DNA of 64,000 bases from JABJOR01 sp965603075 (GCA_965603075.1 CBFDBO010000016.1:11000-74999), one strand, 5' to 3'. Positions 7,515 to 17,721 are shown, counted from the stretch's first letter. The notes: generated from the sequence alone by a model not told the origin. Numbers and translations are program-made.

Positions 7515-8465
7515 ATGAATTGGCTGCAAAGCTGGGTTCGCCCTAAATTAAGAGAATTGGTCGGTGCCCCAAAGGATATTCCGGATCATCTGTGGCATAA
7601 ATGCCCCGGCTGTGAAGAAATGATTTTCCATCGTGATTTGGATAAAAATCTACGCGTGTGCCAACACTGTGGACACCATTTGCGCTTAAGTGTTACCAAA
7701 CGCTTAGAGCTCATGTTTGATGATCAGGCTTACACGACTATTAAGCTAAAAACCCCCATCACTGATCCGTTGAAATTCAAAGACCGCAAAAAATATTCAG
7801 ATCGCTTAAAAGAAGCCCAAAGCAAAACCGGCGTTGACGATGCCATCACCGTTGCCCACGGCACCATGGGTGGTAATAAAACCGTGATTGCGGCGTTCAA
7901 CTTTGACTTCATGGCGGGGTCCATGGGCATCGCGGTTGGTGATGGATTGTTAAGCGCGGCCCGTTTGGCTGTAGAGCAAAAAGCTCCCTTGATTGTTATT
8001 CCCGCATCGGGCGGTGCGCGTATGCAAGAAGGCATTTTATCGCTTATGCAAATGGCGCGTTCAACCATCGCGGTGGAAGAAGTCCGCGAAGCCGGCTTGC
8101 CCTATATCGTCTTACTGACCGACCCCACAACGGGCGGTGTATCGGCATCATTTGCCATGTTGGGTGATATCCAAATTGCGGAACCGGGCTGTGTTATCGG
8201 TTTTGCAGGGGCGCGGGTGATAGAACAAACCATTCGCGAAAAATTACCCGAAGGTTTCCAGCGGGCGGAATACTTATTCGATCATGGCATGGTTGATATG
8301 GTGACCCACCGGACGGAAATTCGCGCAACGATGATCCGGATTATCGACCTGCTGTGTAATAAAGCCCCGGCAGGTGATGTGGTTGCTTTGGATACATCGG
8401 ATGCGCCGGATGCGCCGAAAGCGAATGGCAAGAATGATCCGACTGTTACCGCTTCGGCTGATTAA
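7515..8465 (+). CDS. accD: Acetyl-CoA carboxylase carboxyltransferase subunit beta
   Basis: The beta half of the carboxyltransferase that transfers CO2 from carboxybiotin to acetyl-CoA, the first committed step of fatty-acid synthesis; it partners AccA. The 316-residue protein begins with a zinc ribbon (C30, C33, C49, C52), followed by the crotonase-type domain with PASGGARMQEG and TDPTTGGVSASFAM. The last 30 or so residues are a low-complexity Asp/Ala/Pro tail (repeated DAP) not needed for the fold. It has AAGGA before the ATG and is probably co-transcribed with trpA and folC. Confidence 0.96.
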   Translation: MNWLQSWVRPKLRELVGAPKDIPDHLWHKCPGCEEMIFHRDLDKNLRVCQHCGHHLRLSVTKRLELMFDDQAYTTIKLKTPITDPLKFKDRKKYSDRLKEAQSKTGVDDAITVAHGTMGGNKTVIAAFNFDFMAGSMGIAVGDGLLSAARLAVEQKAPLIVIPASGGARMQEGILSLMQMARSTIAVEEVREAGLPYIVLLTDPTTGGVSASFAMLGDIQIAEPGCVIGFAGARVIEQTIREKLPEGFQRAEYLFDHGMVDMVTHRTEIRATMIRIIDLLCNKAPAGDVVALDTSDAPDAPKANGKNDPTVTASAD

Positions 8466-8495
8466 GGCGTTTATATCAAAACATGTATCTTAACG

Positions 8496-9800
8496 ATGTA
8501 TCATAGTCCTAGCGATAAGGTGTTGGCGCGGTTGATGTCGCTCCACCCAAAGGTGATCGACCTTGTGTTGGACCGGGTTGAACGCTTGTTGAAAAACCTA
8601 GGGTCTCCGGAAACAAAACTTCCCCCGGTTATTCATGTCGCGGGAACAAATGGCAAAGGCTCGACCATTGCTTTTATGCGCGCCATGTTGGAAGCCGCAA
8701 ACTACCGGGTGCATGTTTATTCCTCACCGCATTTGGTGCGATTTAACGAGCGCATTACATTGGCGGGGGAACATATCAACGAGGACGACCTGACGGCGTT
8801 ATTGGAAGAATGCGAAGTCGCCAACGGCGGCGAACCCATCACGTTTTTTGAAATCACCACGTGCGCCGCTTTTCTTGCCTTTTCCAGAACGCCTGCGGAT
8901 GTGGTCATATTGGAAACCGGGTTGGGGGGGCGGCTGGATGCCACCAATGTTGTGGCCCATCCGATCCTAAACGTGATTACCGAAATATCCATCGACCACC
9001 AACAATTCCTCGGCGAGACCATTGAAGAAATCGCAGGCGAGAAAGCCGGAATATTAAAATCCGCCACCCCCTGCATCATGGCTCGTCAACTGCCGGCGGC
9101 AGATGCTGTTATTAGAAATATTGCGATCAACTTAGCCGTCCCCATTTTGGCAGAAGGCCGAGATTGGAGCATTCACCCGATAGGGGATGGATTTAGGCTG
9201 CGTCATAATAATGAGGACTTATATTTGCCCAAACCGTCGTTGCCGGGCGCGCACCAACGCCATAACGCCGGGGTTGCGGTCATGGCCCTAAATAAGCTTT
9301 CTAATTATTTCAAAGTTTCGGGGCGTGAAATGTCCATGGGGTTAAAGACCGCGCACTGGCCCGCCCGGTTCCAACACCTCATTGAGGGCCCCTTGGTGGA
9401 TATGCTTCCAGCCGAATCAGAATTATGGCTCGATGGTGGTCATAACGAGGCCGCTGCTCTGGTCATCGCAGGTGAAATAAAATCATGGCGCGCGGAAGGC
9501 GATAACCGCCCCATCCATCTGATCTTCGGCATGCTTAATTCCAAGGAAGCAGAAACATTTTTACGACCCTTGGCAGATTGCGTGGCCTCCGTTCACACCG
9601 TCACCATCCCGGGTGAAGAAAATGCCCTCAGCTCAGATGCGTTAGCCAAAACGGCACTGAGCAGCGGTCATACAAATGTGACCGCCCAACCCGATGTGGC
9701 TACGGCGTTGCAAGCCATCATCACCGAACCAGAGCCCGCCAGAATCCTTATTTGCGGTTCGCTCTATTTGGCGGGAACAGTCCTGTCAGAGAACGGATGA
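8496..9800 (+). CDS. folC: Bifunctional folylpolyglutamate synthase / dihydrofolate synthase
   Basis: Adds glutamate to dihydropteroate and then further glutamates to reduced folates, using ATP, in the cytosol. The 434-residue Mur-ligase-type protein has the P-loop GTNGKGS (residues 50-56), the folate-site SSPHLVRFNERI, ETGLGGRLDATN and ISIDHQQFLG, and a C-terminal ligase domain with LWLDGGHNEAAA. The ATG at 8496 is the only plausible start, because an ATG 13 bp upstream runs into a stop. It ends the 2.1-9.8 kb plus-strand unit and converges on trxA across a shared terminator. Confidence 0.94.
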   Translation: MYHSPSDKVLARLMSLHPKVIDLVLDRVERLLKNLGSPETKLPPVIHVAGTNGKGSTIAFMRAMLEAANYRVHVYSSPHLVRFNERITLAGEHINEDDLTALLEECEVANGGEPITFFEITTCAAFLAFSRTPADVVILETGLGGRLDATNVVAHPILNVITEISIDHQQFLGETIEEIAGEKAGILKSATPCIMARQLPAADAVIRNIAINLAVPILAEGRDWSIHPIGDGFRLRHNNEDLYLPKPSLPGAHQRHNAGVAVMALNKLSNYFKVSGREMSMGLKTAHWPARFQHLIEGPLVDMLPAESELWLDGGHNEAAALVIAGEIKSWRAEGDNRPIHLIFGMLNSKEAETFLRPLADCVASVHTVTIPGEENALSSDALAKTALSSGHTNVTAQPDVATALQAIITEPEPARILICGSLYLAGTVLSENG

Positions 9801-9875
9801 TATAATTAAGTATTGGGTCCTTAATTTCCAAAATTAAATCCCAAACAAATAACCGCTGCAAGCCGGGCTTGCAAA

Positions 9876-9910
9876 AAAAGAGCCGCCTGACTTTCGTCGG
9901 CGGCTCTTTT
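9876..9910. terminator. Bidirectional intrinsic terminator between folC and trxA
   Basis: A 12-bp perfect stem AAAAGAGCCGCC / GGCGGCTCTTTT with an 11-base loop that itself can pair GAC/GTC. T-runs lie on both strands, so it can stop transcription of folC (+) and of trxA (-). A smaller hairpin (TGCAAGC/GCTTGCA, 9858-9874) sits just upstream on the folC side. Confidence 0.9.
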
Positions 9911-9961
9911 AAATTTGCGTGGGATGCAATCCCTACAGGTAAGATTCAATAATCTGTGATC

Positions 9962-10279
9962 TTACAGGTAAGATTCAACCCATTCCACCAATTGGCTTTT
10001 GGCGACGGCGCCGACTTTCATGGCGGCGACTTCACCGTCTTTGAACAGCAGCAACGTTGGGATACCGCGCACGCCGTATTTAGACGGGGTGCCGGGGTTT
10101 TCGTCAATGTTGACTTTGGCGATGGTCAGGCGACCATCAAGTTCGGCGGACATTTCTTCCAGTGCAGGGTCGATTTGTTTGCACGGACCGCACCATTCAG
10201 CCCAGAAATCGACCAGAACAGGCTCTGAAGAGTTGATGACTTCGGCTTCAAATGAGTCGTCGGTGACATTCTTTTGCAT
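9962..10279 (-). CDS. trxA: Thioredoxin
   Basis: A small cytosolic disulfide reductase that supplies electrons to ribonucleotide reductase, methionine sulfoxide reductase and others. The 105-residue protein has the classical active site WAEWCGPCK (C30, C33) and the cis-proline region GIPTLLLF. The length is standard. The gene is first in coordinate order of the minus-strand block and sits downstream of addA, as is usual in Alphaproteobacteria. The 169-bp gap to addA suggests it has its own promoter; I could not identify it. It shares a terminator with folC. Confidence 0.97.
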   Translation of the reverse strand: MQKNVTDDSFEAEVINSSEPVLVDFWAEWCGPCKQIDPALEEMSAELDGRLTIAKVNIDENPGTPSKYGVRGIPTLLLFKDGEVAAMKVGAVAKSQLVEWVESYL

Positions 10280-10448
10280 ATTAATAACCCTATTTTTTGG
10301 TCAATTATTGTGTATTGAATTGAGCCAAATTGATTAACTATTGAGCCTTACAAACAGGCCCGGATGAATTCGATTAAATAACCTCTCACACACTCGATAG
10401 TCCCGTCAAGGTGTTTGGGCCGTGTTTAGTGGGTGCCAGATTGGTATT

Positions 10449-13400
10449 TTAGAGCTCCCCCAATATCATGTAGCGGGGAGCATGTGTCCAAACCAGCATA
10501 CACCTTATGTGGTGCTTAGGATAGATATGCTTAAGCGCAGATTTGTAAAGGGCCATTTGTGATAAATAAATTTCTGGTACGTCTTTCTCAGACTCTGGTG
10601 GGGGGCGATTGGTCTTATAATCCACGATTGTGATGGTGGATTCGCCGATACATAAGCGGTCCACCTGTCCGGCAATGGTGCGGGGGCCTTCGGCGGTCTC
10701 GATGGTGCCCGCAATGGCCACTTCAGCGAGGCTTTCGGGGCCGAAAATATCAGAAAAATCAGCGTGTTGGACGATATTGAGGGTCTCGGAGGCGATTTCA
10801 GCTCGGATTTCAGGACTTAGGTCGCTGGCTGTTGTATCGAGCCAGCTTCGGGTGGCGTTATCCCGCGCGCTCGGGGGTAAATCGGGTAATGTTTGCAATA
10901 ACCTATGGATCATACTGCCCCGCCGGAAGCGGTCTGTATTATCGCCTTCAAATGGGGAGGATACGGGCGGTTCGTCAGCTATGTTATCATTAAGGGACCT
11001 GCTGGGGGTTAAAGGCAGGGACGGTTCAGGCTCAAGCGGTGGGGGCGCGCGCAACCAATCCGGCTGATCAGACAAGGGGAGCGGCAGTATTTGAATGCTG
11101 GCTTCGTCGCCCGTACCCGGTGGGTCTTGTTGGGGGGTGCTGACCCGCAAAATATCATCTTGCCTTTCGACCCCGTTCATATCTTCTAACGCCGGACGGA
11201 TCAGTTCGTACCACGAGCCTTCATCGCGGCCATGTTCGGTGTCCTTGGGTGGGTTGCGGCGTTCCCAACCCGTCACATAGAGCTGATCGCGAGCCCGCGT
11301 CATGGCCACATAGAGCAAGCGCCTGTATTCCTCTAATCCGGCTTCTTTGACCTGATCGCGTAGGATTTCGCAGCTTTCGGTCTCATTGTCACGGATACCG
11401 GGCCATAGCGGTAGGGCATTATTATGGGCGTTATTATCAGCCCATAGTACTTTATCACTCATACGACCATCGGGGGCGCTGCAGGTATCGGGCAGAATGA
11501 CGATATTGGCTTCCAAGCCTTTTGATCCATGCACCGTCATGACCCGAACTTTATCGTGGCTGGTATCCATATCCCGCTTAATCTGGGTTTCAGAAGCGCT
11601 GAGCCAACCAAGGAAGCCTTCCAAGGAGGGCACGTGTTCACGGTCGTAGTTCATGGCTTGATTGAGAAACTCATCAATCGGATCGTTGGCTTCCTGACCC
11701 AACCGGGCAACCAGTTTCGCGCGCCCTCGATCGGCCCCGAGCAGGGTGGTGAAAAACTCATAAGGTGGCATAAAGTCAGCGCGGCGGAGAAGCTCGCTTA
11801 AAGCTTTACTGGCAGGACCATTTTTGTCGCGTTGTTGCAAGGTGTACCAAATCGATAGGTCGCCGCGGTCCCATGCAAGGTCAAAAAGCGCGTCTTCGCT
11901 GAGATCAATAAAGGGGCCTTTTAAGACCGTCGCGGTGTTCAGGTCATCTTCGGGTAACAAGGCAAAACGGGCGGCGCTGATTAAATCCATAACGGCCAAT
12001 TGTTCACCCAGCGCCATACGGTCGCTGCCTGCCACGGGGATGTTGCGGGCCTTTAACCGGCGAACCATTTCATCGGCAAATTGAGAGCGTTTGCGCACCA
12101 AGATCATGATGTCCCCGGCGTTTATGGGGCGATCACGCGAAGGCAAAATATGACCATTGGACAACCAACCATCGATGGTCTCGGCGATGGTCTCGGCGGT
12201 TTGGATTACCGGATTGGTCTCGCTCATTCGGTCTACGGGGGCGTCCCACGGGCCGTGTTCCGTGCGATCCGATTTGCTGATCGCGGGCCACAACTCAACC
12301 CGCCCCGCGTGCCCAGCGCGTGTTGCCCGGTGACGGGTGCCGTTCTCGTCACTGACCCCCGGTTGGGCCGCGGTGCGTTTGAAGACACCATCAACCACAT
12401 CGAGCACCGCGCTCGTGGTACGGAAAGATTGCTCAAGCTGAACATTACGCCACTGAGAGCCCGCATTTTTTGCGCTTTGCTCGAAATGATCTCGCGCTGT
12501 GGCAAAGCCTTTGGGATCGGCACCTTGGAAGCTATAGATGGATTGTTTCTCATCCCCCACGGCAAAGACGCTGCGCGCTAAGGGCAATCCGGGAGAGGCT
12601 TCTGCTTGCTCGGCAAGTTCGATTTGCTCGGCAAGTTCGACTCGGGCGGCACCAGCTGAACCAGCGGCACCAGTGGTTAGATCGGCCTCTAATGCAAAGA
12701 ATTCTCCCGCCAATAATTTGATGACGTCCCATTGTTCGGGGCTGGTATCTTGTGCTTCATCCACAAGCACATGATCGATACCGCCGTCCAGTTTATAGTG
12801 GACCCAACTGGCCCCATTATCGCGGCGCAGCAGATCCAAGGTTTTTAAAATCAAATCATCATAATCCAGCAACGCCCGTTGCCGTTTCAGGGTTTCGTAT
12901 TCGCCAATCATCTGGGTGGCGATGGTGATCAAATGTTTCGTTGCATGCGCCATTGATACGGCTTTGATGCGGTCGTTTAGATCATGGATACGATGTTGTT
13001 CGACAAGCAATGCCTCTAGCGCCGCCGGATATGCTTCTTTGGGTTTCTTGGTGATCAGGCCGCTAACGGCTTTGGGGGATCCGGATTTGGTCAAGAATAG
13101 CGATTGATATTCAGCGATCAGATTACAGCGTTGATCAAGACTTGCCCGCAACCAATTATCAACAACCCGAGCGCGTTTTTGATCGCTATCCCCACCGGTT
13201 TGGAGCGCCCCCACCGCACCGCTTAAGGCCGAATTATCAAACTGATCGTTCTCGCACGCGTTGCGTAAAAGGCTGGAAACACTGTCACCGATTGATAGGT
13301 TTAAGAAGTTGAAAATCTCAACAATCAGGTCCTCTAAACCGCCCGATGTATAAAGCGAATGGCTGAGCCGTTGACGTTTTGAAAGCAGCTCCCCCATGAC

Positions 13401-13985
13401 ATCCTCAAAAGTACCTTCGTCGGTGGTGCCCGCAATGGCATTGATGGCGGGGGCCAAATGCGGTAGCAGGTAAACCCGCTCGCGGGCCTCGGCAAGAATT
13501 TCAGCCGCCGTGCGTTCATCCATCACCGAAGCATGGGGCACGATGTTGGCTTCTATGGGGAACCGCGCCAAGATCGACTCGCAGAACGCATGAATGGTGC
13601 GCACCTTTAATCCGCCGGGGGCTTCCAGCGTTTCGGCAAACAGCCGCCGGGCATTGATCAAATCGCCAACGTGCGGCACGCTTCCAAGCAATTCCAGTAA
13701 GGCTGCGGTTAAAGCGTCATCATCCATCATGGCCCACGCGCCGAGGGTGTCGCTGAGACGGTTTTCCATTTCTGCCGCGGCGGCTTTGGTGAAGGTCAGG
13801 CAGAGAATTTTTTCAGGGCGGACCCCCAGCAATAACAACCGGGAAATGCGATCCACCAGAACGCGGGTTTTGCCTGTTCCCGCATTGGCGCTGACCCAGA
13901 CAGAGGCGCGCGGGTCGGCGGCGAGCCGTTGCCGGGCGGTTGCTTGATCGAGGCTTTCTTGCGCGGTGAGCGGTGATGAGGTCAT
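10449..13985 (-). CDS. addA: Double-strand break repair helicase-nuclease AddA
   Basis: The helicase and nuclease subunit of AddAB, the RecBCD counterpart that resects DNA ends and loads RecA. The 1178-residue UvrD-like protein has Walker A SANAGTGKTR (33-41), the DEAQDTSPEQW box and VMTVHGSKGLE. Near the C-terminus a PD-(D/E)XK nuclease shows IVDYKTNRPPP. I choose the ATG at 13985 because it overlaps the addB stop as ATGA; an in-frame ATG 24 bp upstream is possible. A low-complexity stretch with a duplicated ELAEQ is produced by an 18-bp tandem repeat (12606-12641). Confidence 0.95.
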   Translation of the reverse strand: MTSSPLTAQESLDQATARQRLAADPRASVWVSANAGTGKTRVLVDRISRLLLLGVRPEKILCLTFTKAAAAEMENRLSDTLGAWAMMDDDALTAALLELLGSVPHVGDLINARRLFAETLEAPGGLKVRTIHAFCESILARFPIEANIVPHASVMDERTAAEILAEARERVYLLPHLAPAINAIAGTTDEGTFEDVMGELLSKRQRLSHSLYTSGGLEDLIVEIFNFLNLSIGDSVSSLLRNACENDQFDNSALSGAVGALQTGGDSDQKRARVVDNWLRASLDQRCNLIAEYQSLFLTKSGSPKAVSGLITKKPKEAYPAALEALLVEQHRIHDLNDRIKAVSMAHATKHLITIATQMIGEYETLKRQRALLDYDDLILKTLDLLRRDNGASWVHYKLDGGIDHVLVDEAQDTSPEQWDVIKLLAGEFFALEADLTTGAAGSAGAARVELAEQIELAEQAEASPGLPLARSVFAVGDEKQSIYSFQGADPKGFATARDHFEQSAKNAGSQWRNVQLEQSFRTTSAVLDVVDGVFKRTAAQPGVSDENGTRHRATRAGHAGRVELWPAISKSDRTEHGPWDAPVDRMSETNPVIQTAETIAETIDGWLSNGHILPSRDRPINAGDIMILVRKRSQFADEMVRRLKARNIPVAGSDRMALGEQLAVMDLISAARFALLPEDDLNTATVLKGPFIDLSEDALFDLAWDRGDLSIWYTLQQRDKNGPASKALSELLRRADFMPPYEFFTTLLGADRGRAKLVARLGQEANDPIDEFLNQAMNYDREHVPSLEGFLGWLSASETQIKRDMDTSHDKVRVMTVHGSKGLEANIVILPDTCSAPDGRMSDKVLWADNNAHNNALPLWPGIRDNETESCEILRDQVKEAGLEEYRRLLYVAMTRARDQLYVTGWERRNPPKDTEHGRDEGSWYELIRPALEDMNGVERQDDILRVSTPQQDPPGTGDEASIQILPLPLSDQPDWLRAPPPLEPEPSLPLTPSRSLNDNIADEPPVSSPFEGDNTDRFRRGSMIHRLLQTLPDLPPSARDNATRSWLDTTASDLSPEIRAEIASETLNIVQHADFSDIFGPESLAEVAIAGTIETAEGPRTIAGQVDRLCIGESTITIVDYKTNRPPPESEKDVPEIYLSQMALYKSALKHIYPKHHIRCMLVWTHAPRYMILGEL
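12606..12641. repeat. 18-bp tandem duplication inside addA
   Basis: Two adjacent copies of TTGCTCGGCAAGTTCGA(T/C), in frame, duplicating six residues (xELAEQ) in a low-complexity Gly/Ala/Glu-rich insert of AddA. The insert lies after the DEAQDTSPEQW box (motif II), in a part of UvrD-like proteins that tolerates length variation. Confidence 0.8.
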
Positions 13986-16978
13986 TCTTCGTCCCCCACA
14001 CTTTTCCATTCTTTCAAGCGCGCCAGATGGTCATAATCGCCATAATCGTTTTGTTTGATGGGGCGGGTGTGGGATAAATAGGGCATGTCCGCATCGTCAT
14101 ATAGATGGATTAATTCTTTGAAGCCTTCCCACGTTTTTTCCGCAACGTCCTCGACATCAAATTTAAGGTGATGGATTTTGCCGGGCACGCGCCCCCCTGA
14201 TAGACGGTAGTATGAGAGCTGTTCCACCCGGTCGGTTGCTAAGTCTTCAAACGCTCCATTTTTGATGATGGCCGCTTCGAGGGGGAGTTGAGGTTCCAAC
14301 CCTGCTTCGGCTTGTTTGGCGGAGGGCGGCGCCCCTGTTTTATAATCAATAATAGCAAGCCCGCCATGACCGAGGGTATCGATGCGATCGGCGATGGCGG
14401 TTAAGGTGAACTCTCCGGTGGAAATATTAAACTTAGCTTTACCCCGACTTTCCGTGACGGCGCTGAATTGCTCATTGGCGCGGATGGCTTTTTCGTTCTC
14501 AATGAACCAGGTGGCAATCCGCAAGAACCGAGGCCACCAAAATGCCCGAATGCCGGGGCGGGATAAAAAGGGCGCGAATTGTTCTTCACCGATCAGGATC
14601 AATTGCTGTTCGGCGTCATCGGGTAAATCAACGGGGTACTTTTTTATGAACACATCGAGTGCATTGTGAATAATATTGCCCCGATCGGCGGCCCCCGGAT
14701 CGGCGTCAATAGGATCTTTTGGTTTAAGCTTCAGAACCTCGCGGGCATAAATAGCATAAGGATCACGTTGCAATGTGCGAACACGGGTGACTGATAACCT
14801 ATTGGGGCGGGCGTTAATCGGTGGGCAGGGTCGGGGCTGTTCGGGCTTAATTTGTTTCGCGTCATCGAGGGCCAGCGATAATTCCAACCACCCATGATCG
14901 GCATATAGTTTATCGCGTAAGGGGGTCTTGCTGATCAAGTTATCAATCCGGCGCAACCAGCGTGAGGGAACAGTGGGGGTCCCATCATTGCGTTCAGCCC
15001 GGGTTAAAATAACATGGGGCGCGCAAAAAGCTTGGGCAAAATCATGGGCGGATAAACCAATGCGACGTTCGGGCAATGGAAGGCCAAAGGCCGCCATCAT
15101 GGGGCGGCTCATCCACGGTCCGGGATCGGGTTCGCGCGGCCAAATGCCCTCATTCAAGCTGCCCAGAATAAGCACATCGGCATGTTGTAACCGGGCTTCC
15201 AACGGTCCCCAAATATTCAGACGCGGATGCGCCCCAAAGCGGGGCCGTACAACCCGTCCCATGAGCAGGGTGTTAAACAATGCGGGGTAATTACGGGCAT
15301 GGATATTAAGCCCGGCATTGTCATCGAGCGCGTCATGCAATTCCGCAACAAACCCTGATAAGGCCTCGCCTGCCTCCCGGCGCCATAAGCGCGCCACGCC
15401 TGTTTCTTCATGGCTGGCACTTAATGCTTCGGCAAAATCAATGTGGGCTTTCAATATTGTTTTTAAGGATAATGTGTCTTGGTTGAGAGCATTGCTAAAG
15501 GACGCCGCCAGAACCTCTAACCGTTCAACGAAAGCAATGCTTTCAACATGTTTCTCTTTATCGAGAGCATTCCCCAACCCCTTAAACCCCGCCGCGGGTC
15601 GCGGCCCGTGCAGGGCGTTTGTCTCCAGAAGGCGAACGCGGGTTCGAAAGGTGGCGGGGTTCTCTCCGCCCGCCGCGAGTGGATGTTTAAGGGCGGCGAG
15701 CAAATCAAGCGGGGCGAGTTGGTGGGCGACCATGGCGGCGCACAATCGTAAGTACGTACCGGGCGGTGTTTGCGCGAGCGGGGTTCCGGCTGAATCGTCA
15801 ACCTCGATATCCCATCGTTTTAATTCCGCGCGCACCCGGCGGGCAAGATTACGGTCCGGGGTGATCAAAGCCGATGTTTGGCCCGGTGTTTCCAATGTCT
15901 TGCGCATGATCAGGGCGATGATCTCTGATTCCCGTCCGGGGTCGGGGCAATTGATTTGCTGAACGCCCTCCAATGCGGCGCTATCGAGCGTGCCCCGGTC
16001 GATGGGTTGCCCCGTGACGCTGGCGGGTAATAAGGCAAGCCGCAATAAATCGGTTCGTGATTTTGGCGCGCCCTGTTGGTTTAAGGTCGGGCTTGTATGG
16101 GGCCAATTGGCCACATTATGGCGGCTTAAATTCATGTGTTCTAATAATAGTTTCAAGCCATATTGCGGGTGGGTTGTGCTGATCGCGTTCCATGTTTCAT
16201 CATCCATTTCACGGTCCAGCCCCGGCAGCACTACACACCCTTGCGGCATACAAGCAATCGTATTGAGCAGTTCTGCGGTGGCGGGGATACTACCGGTGGA
16301 ACCCGCTGCAATGACAGGGTGGTTGGGTGGGTTTTCTTTCCACGCGGTTGCTTCGGCTTGTAATAACAAGTTCCGGTGGTGAGCCGGATCAATCATGTGT
16401 TGATCGGCCAGAATACTCGGCCAGTGCTCGGTTACGATTTTAAGAAATTTAAGTGTATCCTGCCAATGTTCGGCTAGGTGCTCTGAAAGACTTCTATCAA
16501 CCAGCCCTTCTAGATCGGCAAAGTCCAATTGCTCGGTCGCCACTTGATCGATTAAGTTGGCAAGTTCAGACGCCAACAAGGCGGCTTGATCAGCAGAAAT
16601 ATCGGGTGACTGCTTCGTGATAAGCTGCATTAAAATAAGCTGGCGTTTTAATCCGGGAATGGCTGCGGGGATGGATAAAACCGTGTCTGCGGGGCTGTTG
16701 ATCTCAAAGCCACCACTTAAAAACAAATCATCTTCATCCACATCCCCAATGGGGCTGAGACGGGGCAGCAACAAGGGTGCGCCACCGCTTAGTCGTAAGA
16801 ACGCCTCCCGCAAGCTGCGACAGGACCGCCGGGTCGGTAGCATGATGCGATATCGCGCCAAGGCTTCTGGCATCGAGGTTACGGCGTCATTGATGCCCGC
16901 CGCCAACGTGTCGGTGAACGGCAAGTGCGCCGCGATGGTATAGACAGTTGGCGAGGATGGGTCCGGGTTTATTGGCAT
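13982..16978 (-). CDS. addB: Double-strand break repair protein AddB
   Basis: The second subunit of AddAB, combining an inactivated helicase-like core with a nuclease domain that cuts the 5' strand. The 998-residue protein starts MPINPDPSSPTVYTIAAH and contains the alphaproteobacterial landmarks WPREPDPGPWMSRPMM and, in the C-terminal third, the nuclease motif LAIIDYKTGAPPS. It ends with YGDYDHLARLKEW. No cysteine follows the nuclease motif, so the Cys quartet that holds a 4Fe-4S cluster in Bacillus AddB appears to be absent. It overlaps addA by 4 bp and starts 5 bp after the nucleotidyltransferase stop. Confidence 0.94.
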   Translation of the reverse strand: MPINPDPSSPTVYTIAAHLPFTDTLAAGINDAVTSMPEALARYRIMLPTRRSCRSLREAFLRLSGGAPLLLPRLSPIGDVDEDDLFLSGGFEINSPADTVLSIPAAIPGLKRQLILMQLITKQSPDISADQAALLASELANLIDQVATEQLDFADLEGLVDRSLSEHLAEHWQDTLKFLKIVTEHWPSILADQHMIDPAHHRNLLLQAEATAWKENPPNHPVIAAGSTGSIPATAELLNTIACMPQGCVVLPGLDREMDDETWNAISTTHPQYGLKLLLEHMNLSRHNVANWPHTSPTLNQQGAPKSRTDLLRLALLPASVTGQPIDRGTLDSAALEGVQQINCPDPGRESEIIALIMRKTLETPGQTSALITPDRNLARRVRAELKRWDIEVDDSAGTPLAQTPPGTYLRLCAAMVAHQLAPLDLLAALKHPLAAGGENPATFRTRVRLLETNALHGPRPAAGFKGLGNALDKEKHVESIAFVERLEVLAASFSNALNQDTLSLKTILKAHIDFAEALSASHEETGVARLWRREAGEALSGFVAELHDALDDNAGLNIHARNYPALFNTLLMGRVVRPRFGAHPRLNIWGPLEARLQHADVLILGSLNEGIWPREPDPGPWMSRPMMAAFGLPLPERRIGLSAHDFAQAFCAPHVILTRAERNDGTPTVPSRWLRRIDNLISKTPLRDKLYADHGWLELSLALDDAKQIKPEQPRPCPPINARPNRLSVTRVRTLQRDPYAIYAREVLKLKPKDPIDADPGAADRGNIIHNALDVFIKKYPVDLPDDAEQQLILIGEEQFAPFLSRPGIRAFWWPRFLRIATWFIENEKAIRANEQFSAVTESRGKAKFNISTGEFTLTAIADRIDTLGHGGLAIIDYKTGAPPSAKQAEAGLEPQLPLEAAIIKNGAFEDLATDRVEQLSYYRLSGGRVPGKIHHLKFDVEDVAEKTWEGFKELIHLYDDADMPYLSHTRPIKQNDYGDYDHLARLKEWKSVGDEE

Positions 16979-16983
16979 TTGAA

Positions 16984-17721
16984 TTATCGCCGTTGGACAG
17001 CAGCGTAGCGTTTTTTCATATAGCCTTGAATTTCATCTAAACCTTCTGGTGTGCCGATGTGGAACCATTCACCATCATGGACCAAACCGTACAGCCGATC
17101 ATTTTCAATGGCGCGATCATAGACTTTGTTGAGCGAGAAGACACCGTCTTCCATGCCTTTGAATAAACGGGGGTGTAAAATTTGAACCCCGGCATATAGG
17201 TAAGGACAGACTTGGTTATAGGGGCGGCGGGTGAGCTTGCCGCACGGTTCTACAAGGAAATCCCCCTGTCCGGAATAGCCGTAAGCCTCCACGGTGGAAT
17301 GCATTAATAAAAGCGCGTCCATATTCTCTGGGTCCCAAATGTCTTGCATACGGATCAGCGCGTCGGAGGGACCGTTCAGCCACAGGGCGTCGCCGTTAAT
17401 GACATAAAAAGGGCCGTCCCCTAGAAAATGGCGGGCGTTTAACACCCCTCCGCCGGTTTCCAATCGCTCGATTTCGCGTGATATGGCGATGGTAGGGCTG
17501 GTCCGTTTGGCAAGGTGGGCTTCTAGTTTATCGGCAAGATAAAACGTATTAACCACCACGTTGGGGACGTCGGCATCTTCCAATCGATCAATCGTATAAT
17601 CGATCAATGAACGGCCATTTACTTTCAACATGGGTTTGGGGGTGTGGTCGGTCAGCGGACGCATGCGTTCGCCTAGCCCTGCGGCCAAAATCATTCCATG
17701 TGTTATCGGGGCTCTGGTCAT
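16984..17721 (-). CDS. Sugar-1-phosphate nucleotidyltransferase (MurU-like)
   Basis: A 245-residue cytosolic nucleotidyltransferase with the N-terminal signature MILAAGLGERMRPLTDHTPKP, then INGDALW for the metal/nucleotide site and FHIGTPEGLDE near the end. In Alphaproteobacteria this gene normally lies between addB and an aminoglycoside-phosphotransferase-like sugar kinase (AmgK), and the pair recycles N-acetylmuramate to UDP-MurNAc. Here the addB neighbour is present, but no AmgK gene lies between this gene and tsaE: the gap is only 94 bp. MurU-type activity is therefore inferred from family and position; mannose- or glucose-1-phosphate substrates remain possible. Confidence 0.85.
   Translation of the reverse strand: MTRAPITHGMILAAGLGERMRPLTDHTPKPMLKVNGRSLIDYTIDRLEDADVPNVVVNTFYLADKLEAHLAKRTSPTIAISREIERLETGGGVLNARHFLGDGPFYVINGDALWLNGPSDALIRMQDIWDPENMDALLLMHSTVEAYGYSGQGDFLVEPCGKLTRRPYNQVCPYLYAGVQILHPRLFKGMEDGVFSLNKVYDRAIENDRLYGLVHDGEWFHIGTPEGLDEIQGYMKKRYAAVQRR

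Noticed and set aside
15318..15962. 214-residue plus-strand ORF inside addB
   Set aside because: It lies wholly antisense to a well-supported addB frame. It is Arg/Ser/Ala-rich, as expected for a GC-driven shadow frame.
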